Shown piece after piece: positions 6,150-7,286 of a DNA stretch of 7,286 nt. Position numbers and translations under genes: made by a program. The first letter of the stretch is position 1. Every line of letters begins with the position of its first letter. The notes under the pieces were generated by a model. It had not been told where the DNA came from. It searched no databases and was given only the letters and a program-made list of their open reading frames with translations. The DNA comes from Chitinophagaceae bacterium. Its GTDB lineage: Bacteria > Bacteroidota > Bacteroidia > Chitinophagales > Chitinophagaceae. Location of the stretch: assembly GCA_947459455.1 (NCBI GenBank), contig CANHEC010000112.1, positions 1 through 7,286 on the forward strand, read 5' to 3'.

Positions 6150-7286
6150 GTGAATAACACCGCTGCCCGCATTGCCATCATTGGTGCCGGTCCTGCCGGC
6201 CTTACTGCCGCCTATTTGCTGGCCAAAGCCGGCTTTACCCAGGTTACTGTATTCGAAAAGCATCCCACCCTCGTTGGCGGTATTTCACGTACCGAGTCCT
6301 ACAAGGGCTTCCATTTCGACATCGGGGGGCACCGCTTTTTTAGCAAAAGCAAAGAAGTGGAAGCTTTTTGGACTGAAATATTGGCCGATGAACTGCTGGA
6401 GCGTCCGCGAAGCAGCCGTATCTATTACAATCAACAATTTTTTGCCTACCCACTGGTAGCCAGCGAGGCCTTGCTGAAACTGGGCATATGGGAAACCATC
6501 CGCTGTATTGCCAGCTACGGCTGGGCCAAACTGCGGCCAAACAAAGCCCCGGCCAACTTTGAAGAATGGGTGGCCAATCAGTTTGGCTGGCGCTTGTACC
6601 GCATTTTTTTTAAAACCTATACCGAAAAGGTATGGGGCATCCCTTGTACGGAAATTTCGGCTGACTGGGCAGCACAGCGCATTAAGGGCCTGTCGCTACG
6701 CACTGCCATTGCGAATGCTTTGTTTCCAGCTAAAAAATCGAAAGATGGTGATCAGTTGATCAAAACACTGATCGATTCATTCAGGTACCCGCGGCTGGGA
6801 CCGGGCCAAATGTGGCAGGCCTGCCGCCAAAAGGCCGAAGCCATGGGCGTAAGGGTGCAAATGGGTACCGGCATTGAAGCAATGCAACAGCAGCCTGCCG
6901 GTGAATGGCAGCTACAAAACAATCATGGTGAATGGGTAGGCCCTTTTGACTATGTGATTTCAACCGCCCCCATCCGCCAGTTGGTGGCCGGCATTAAAAA
7001 CGAATTGCCGGCTCCTGCCCGCAAAGCGGCCGATGCGCTGCGCTACCGCGATTTTTTAACCGTGGTATTGGTAGTGACCGAGCGGCAAAAATTCAGCGAC
7101 AACTGGATTTACATTCATGACCCGGCAGTGAAAGTAGGGCGGGTGCAAAACTTCAAAAGCTGGAGCCCCGATATGGTACCCGATGCCGATAAGGCTTGCT
7201 ACGGCCTTGAATATTTCTGCTTTGAAGGCGATGGCATGTGGCAAAGCAGCGATGCCGACCTGGCTGAACTGGCCATTAAAGAAATG
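6150..7286 (+). CDS. FAD-dependent oxidoreductase, UDP-galactopyranose mutase/amine oxidase-like (3' end outside window)
   Basis: Starting at GTG 6150, 379 codons are open to the window edge. GTG is chosen because the flavin-binding fold begins seven residues later and no in-frame ATG occurs nearby on either side. Residues 8-37 form the Rossmann beta-alpha-beta unit: GAGPAG at 12-17 and the ribose-binding acid E36 at the end of the second strand. VGGISRTE (42-49) and IGGHRFFS (58-65) continue the FAD site. FKTYTEKVWGIPC (154-166) resembles the segment found in UDP-galactopyranose mutases and related NAD(P)/FAD oxidoreductases. Later YPRLGPGQMW and VISTAPIRQL also fit this group. Relatives are usually about 450-500 residues, so roughly the last fifth is missing. 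Such enzymes often sit in polysaccharide or pigment pathways; no such neighbour is visible here, and the reaction is unknown. No signal peptide, so probably cytoplasmic. Confidence 0.9.
   Translation, partial: MNNTAARIAIIGAGPAGLTAAYLLAKAGFTQVTVFEKHPTLVGGISRTESYKGFHFDIGGHRFFSKSKEVEAFWTEILADELLERPRSSRIYYNQQFFAYPLVASEALLKLGIWETIRCIASYGWAKLRPNKAPANFEEWVANQFGWRLYRIFFKTYTEKVWGIPCTEISADWAAQRIKGLSLRTAIANALFPAKKSKDGDQLIKTLIDSFRYPRLGPGQMWQACRQKAEAMGVRVQMGTGIEAMQQQPAGEWQLQNNHGEWVGPFDYVISTAPIRQLVAGIKNELPAPARKAADALRYRDFLTVVLVVTERQKFSDNWIYIHDPAVKVGRVQNFKSWSPDMVPDADKACYGLEYFCFEGDGMWQSSDADLAELAIKEM

Overview
The window looks like a chromosomal piece of a Bacteroidota bacterium, probably of the Chitinophagia type. 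The reasons are an outer-membrane receptor of the SusC/RagA class, a DUF6702-type protein, starts with no Shine-Dalgarno sequence, and several matches to the Bacteroidota -7 promoter element (TAnnTTTG) just upstream of genes. Base composition looks balanced to moderately GC-rich. I see no insertion sequence, prophage, CRISPR array or other mobile element.

Left part (1-1063): the first 197 codons of a SusC/RagA TonB-dependent receptor run leftward off the edge (1-593, minus). An AT-rich stretch follows, then a tRNA-Pro with anticodon CGG (888-961, plus) with its own -7-like element and a hairpin terminator. A second strong hairpin (1032-1063) terminates leftward transcription from the next operon.

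Middle part (1092-4708): a leftward two-gene unit encodes a HupE/UreJ-like multipass membrane protein (3497-4075) followed 38 bases later by an exported M1-family zinc metallopeptidase (1092-3458). Divergent from it is a small exported DUF6702-family protein (4223-4708). The three may form a functional unit at the cell envelope, with a membrane transporter-like protein, a periplasmic peptidase and a periplasmic accessory domain. The exact job is unknown.

Right part (4699-7286): a CNNM/CorC-type transporter with paired CBS domains and a CorC_HlyC domain runs leftward (4699-6042). Its stop overlaps the DUF6702 gene tail to tail by 10 bases. Divergent from it is a flavin-dependent oxidoreductase related to UDP-galactopyranose mutase and amine oxidases (6150-7286), cut by the right edge. 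The short divergent spacer carries facing -7 elements and a 16-base hairpin palindrome.

Most of the content is recognisable housekeeping and envelope biology. The points most worth a second look are the HupE/M1/DUF6702 cluster, the chance that DUF6702 plus HupE is a split form of a fused protein seen elsewhere, and start codons lying almost on top of predicted transcription starts. I found no clear evidence of an entirely new system.
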